The translations under genes were made by a program, and so were the position numbers. The notes under the pieces are model-generated. The model saw only the letters and a program-made list of their open reading frames with translations. It did no database searches and was not told where the DNA came from. Positions 12,138-13,413 of a stretch of 13,413 bases of DNA are shown here, one piece after another. Origin of the DNA: Pseudomonadota bacterium (GTDB lineage: Bacteria > Pseudomonadota > Alphaproteobacteria > Rhizobiales > Xanthobacteraceae); the NCBI GenBank assembly GCA_963205465.1, contig CAUJKG010000404.1, forward strand, positions 1 through 13,413. The letters run 5' to 3'. Each line of letters begins with the position of its first letter. Position 1 is the stretch's first letter.

Positions 12138-13413
12138 ATGGATCGAGATCGCTTGAAGATACTTGCGGAGCTGGAACGAAAAATTCTCTGGCTGGCGAGC
12201 TGGATGATCCACAATGCAAACCATGTGCGCGAAAACCTCGATGGTATCAAAGTTGGGGGGCATCAAGCTTCGTCGGCGTCGCTCGTCACGATTATGACCG
12301 CGCTTTATTTGGATGTTCTGAGACCGCAGGACCGGGTGGCGGTAAAGCCGCACGCGTCTCCCGTCTTTCACGCAATCCAGTATCTCCTAGGGAAGCAAAC
12401 CGTAGAAAAGCTTCAAAATTTTCGCGGCTTTAAGGGCGCACAAAGCTACCCCTCACGCACCAAAGACACTGATGACGTGGATTTTTCGACAGGCTCCGTG
12501 GGCCTTGGCGTGGCCCAAACACTATTCTCTTCGCTGGTCCAGGATTACGTTCGAGGCCATGGCTGGAGCACGGAGAATCCAGAAGGGCGGATGGTTGCTC
12601 TCGTCGGCGATGCTGAGTTGGACGAAGGCAATATTTTCGAAGCCATTCTTGAAGGTTGGAAGCAGAATCTACGGAACTGTTGGTGGATTATCGACTACAA
12701 CCGTCAAAGTCTTGATGCTGTGGTACGCGAGGGTCTTTGGGAAAGGTACGAAAACCTGTTCCGTAACTTCGGATGGGACGTAGTCATTGTTAAATATGGC
12801 TCGCTCCAGCAAGCGGCATTTCTTGAACCAGGCGGCGAAAAACTTCGCGCATGGATCGATGCCTGCCCCAATCAACTCTATTCGGCACTGACGTTTCAAG
12901 GTGGCGCTGCTTGGAGAAAGCGGCTGCTGGAGGAGATCGGAGATCAAGGCGCCGTGTCAGCTTTGATCGAGCGCCGCAACGACGAAGAACTCTCGCAATT
13001 GATGAGCAATCTCGGAGGACATGACCTCCCTGCTCTATTCGAAGCGTTTAAAAGCATAGATCACGACCGGCCGGTTTGCTTCATTTGCTACACGATCAAA
13101 GGCTTTGGCCTGCCTATGGCAGGACACAAAGATAATCATGCAGGACTGATGACTCCCGCGCAGATGGAAGCGTTTAAACAGAAGAACAACATCAGACCCG
13201 GCGAGGAATGGAGCAAATTTGAAGGTTTGCGATTGCCGGTTGCTATCCTGCAAGACTTTCTCGACGAAGTACCTTTTTCCCGCAGAAAACAGAGACAACA
13301 AACGAAATCGTTTGCGATACCAAAAACCCTGCCGGTTCCGAAACAATCCTCGACTTCAACACAAGCCGGCTTCGGCGCCATCCTGAACGATATCGGAAAG
13401 CTGGACGATGACT
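12138..13413 (+). CDS. Homodimeric 2-oxo acid (pyruvate) dehydrogenase E1 component, AceE/MdeB-like (C-terminus cut by window end)
   Basis: The 425 visible residues match the N-terminal half of AceE-type E1, a thiamine-diphosphate enzyme that decarboxylates a 2-oxo acid for transfer to lipoyl E2. The ThDP/Mg signature is GDAELDEGN (157-165) through DYNRQSLD (to 193, with Asn188). The Gly of the usual GDG is Ala159. Other AceE-like landmarks are GLGVAQTLFSSL, GGHDLPALFEAF (293-304), CYTIKGFGLPMAGHKDNHAGL, and a Lys/Gln-rich linker before GFGAILNDIG. The full protein should be near 780-890 residues. The ATG at 12138 has AAGGGG about five bases upstream. Alphaproteobacteria normally use a heterotetrameric PdhA/PdhB E1, so this is an accessory enzyme. 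Together with the divergent Lrp-type regulator it resembles mdeB, the 2-oxobutyrate-using E1 linked to methionine gamma-lyase in P. putida. Substrate inferred from context; codon use is more AT-rich than in the left-hand operon. Confidence 0.9.
   Translation, partial: MDRDRLKILAELERKILWLASWMIHNANHVRENLDGIKVGGHQASSASLVTIMTALYLDVLRPQDRVAVKPHASPVFHAIQYLLGKQTVEKLQNFRGFKGAQSYPSRTKDTDDVDFSTGSVGLGVAQTLFSSLVQDYVRGHGWSTENPEGRMVALVGDAELDEGNIFEAILEGWKQNLRNCWWIIDYNRQSLDAVVREGLWERYENLFRNFGWDVVIVKYGSLQQAAFLEPGGEKLRAWIDACPNQLYSALTFQGGAAWRKRLLEEIGDQGAVSALIERRNDEELSQLMSNLGGHDLPALFEAFKSIDHDRPVCFICYTIKGFGLPMAGHKDNHAGLMTPAQMEAFKQKNNIRPGEEWSKFEGLRLPVAILQDFLDEVPFSRRKQRQQTKSFAIPKTLPVPKQSSTSTQAGFGAILNDIGKLDDD

Noticed and set aside
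12066..12371. A 101-codon minus-strand frame over the start of the E1 gene
   Set aside because: It lies antisense to a convincingly AceE-like coding sequence and shows no domain.
1..13413. CRISPR arrays, tRNA or rRNA genes, transposases or integrases
   Set aside because: I saw no regularly spaced direct repeats, no tRNA-like cloverleaf and no recombinase-like protein in either strand.

Overview
The window looks like a chromosomal accessory region of a GC-rich alphaproteobacterium, most likely in the Rhizobiales (a Bradyrhizobium/Afipia/Oligotropha-type genome). This assignment is an inference from base composition, the mix of protein families, and the presence of coenzyme F420 genes, which some aerobic soil alphaproteobacteria carry. 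No rRNA or tRNA gene is present to confirm it.

Positions 1 to about 11166 hold eleven genes on the minus strand. They are packed so tightly (overlapping, or separated by 0-82 bases) that they read as one operon transcribed leftwards. In transcription order they are: an M24 metallopeptidase-fold hydrolase; a threonine-synthase-like PLP enzyme with a zinc ribbon; a xanthine dehydrogenase/CO dehydrogenase-superfamily molybdenum hydroxylase in the unusual order large subunit, CoxG-like protein, FAD subunit, 2Fe-2S subunit; two different luciferase-like (LLM) oxidoreductases of the F420/FMN type; a split-barrel flavin reductase-like protein; the F420 synthesis enzymes CofE and CofC; and an IclR-type regulator cut by the window start. 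Upstream of the first gene (11170-11542) is a sigma70-like promoter. A 19-base perfect inverted repeat, CGTTCCT-N5-AGGAACG, lies just downstream of its -10 element. It resembles an IclR-family operator and suggests that the last gene controls the whole operon.

My reading is that this is an inducible catabolic operon that carries part of its own cofactor supply. The Mo-enzyme would hydroxylate a substrate, plausibly an N-heterocycle or aldehyde. The LLM enzymes and the reductase would carry out F420- or FMNH2-dependent redox or ring-opening steps. The M24 hydrolase and PLP enzyme would process C-N bonds and amino-acid-like products. CofE and CofC would boost F420 supply. The substrate is not identifiable from sequence, and I know of no characterised pathway with this gene set.

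From 11543 rightwards the character changes. An Lrp/AsnC regulator (minus strand) is divergent from a homodimeric pyruvate-dehydrogenase-type E1 component (plus strand, cut by the window end), with a 127-base shared control region. This resembles the mdeR/mdeB pair of Pseudomonas putida, which works with methionine gamma-lyase. Base composition falls here: hand-counted 60-base samples give about 43-52% GC, against about 65-67% in the operon. The two blocks probably have different histories.
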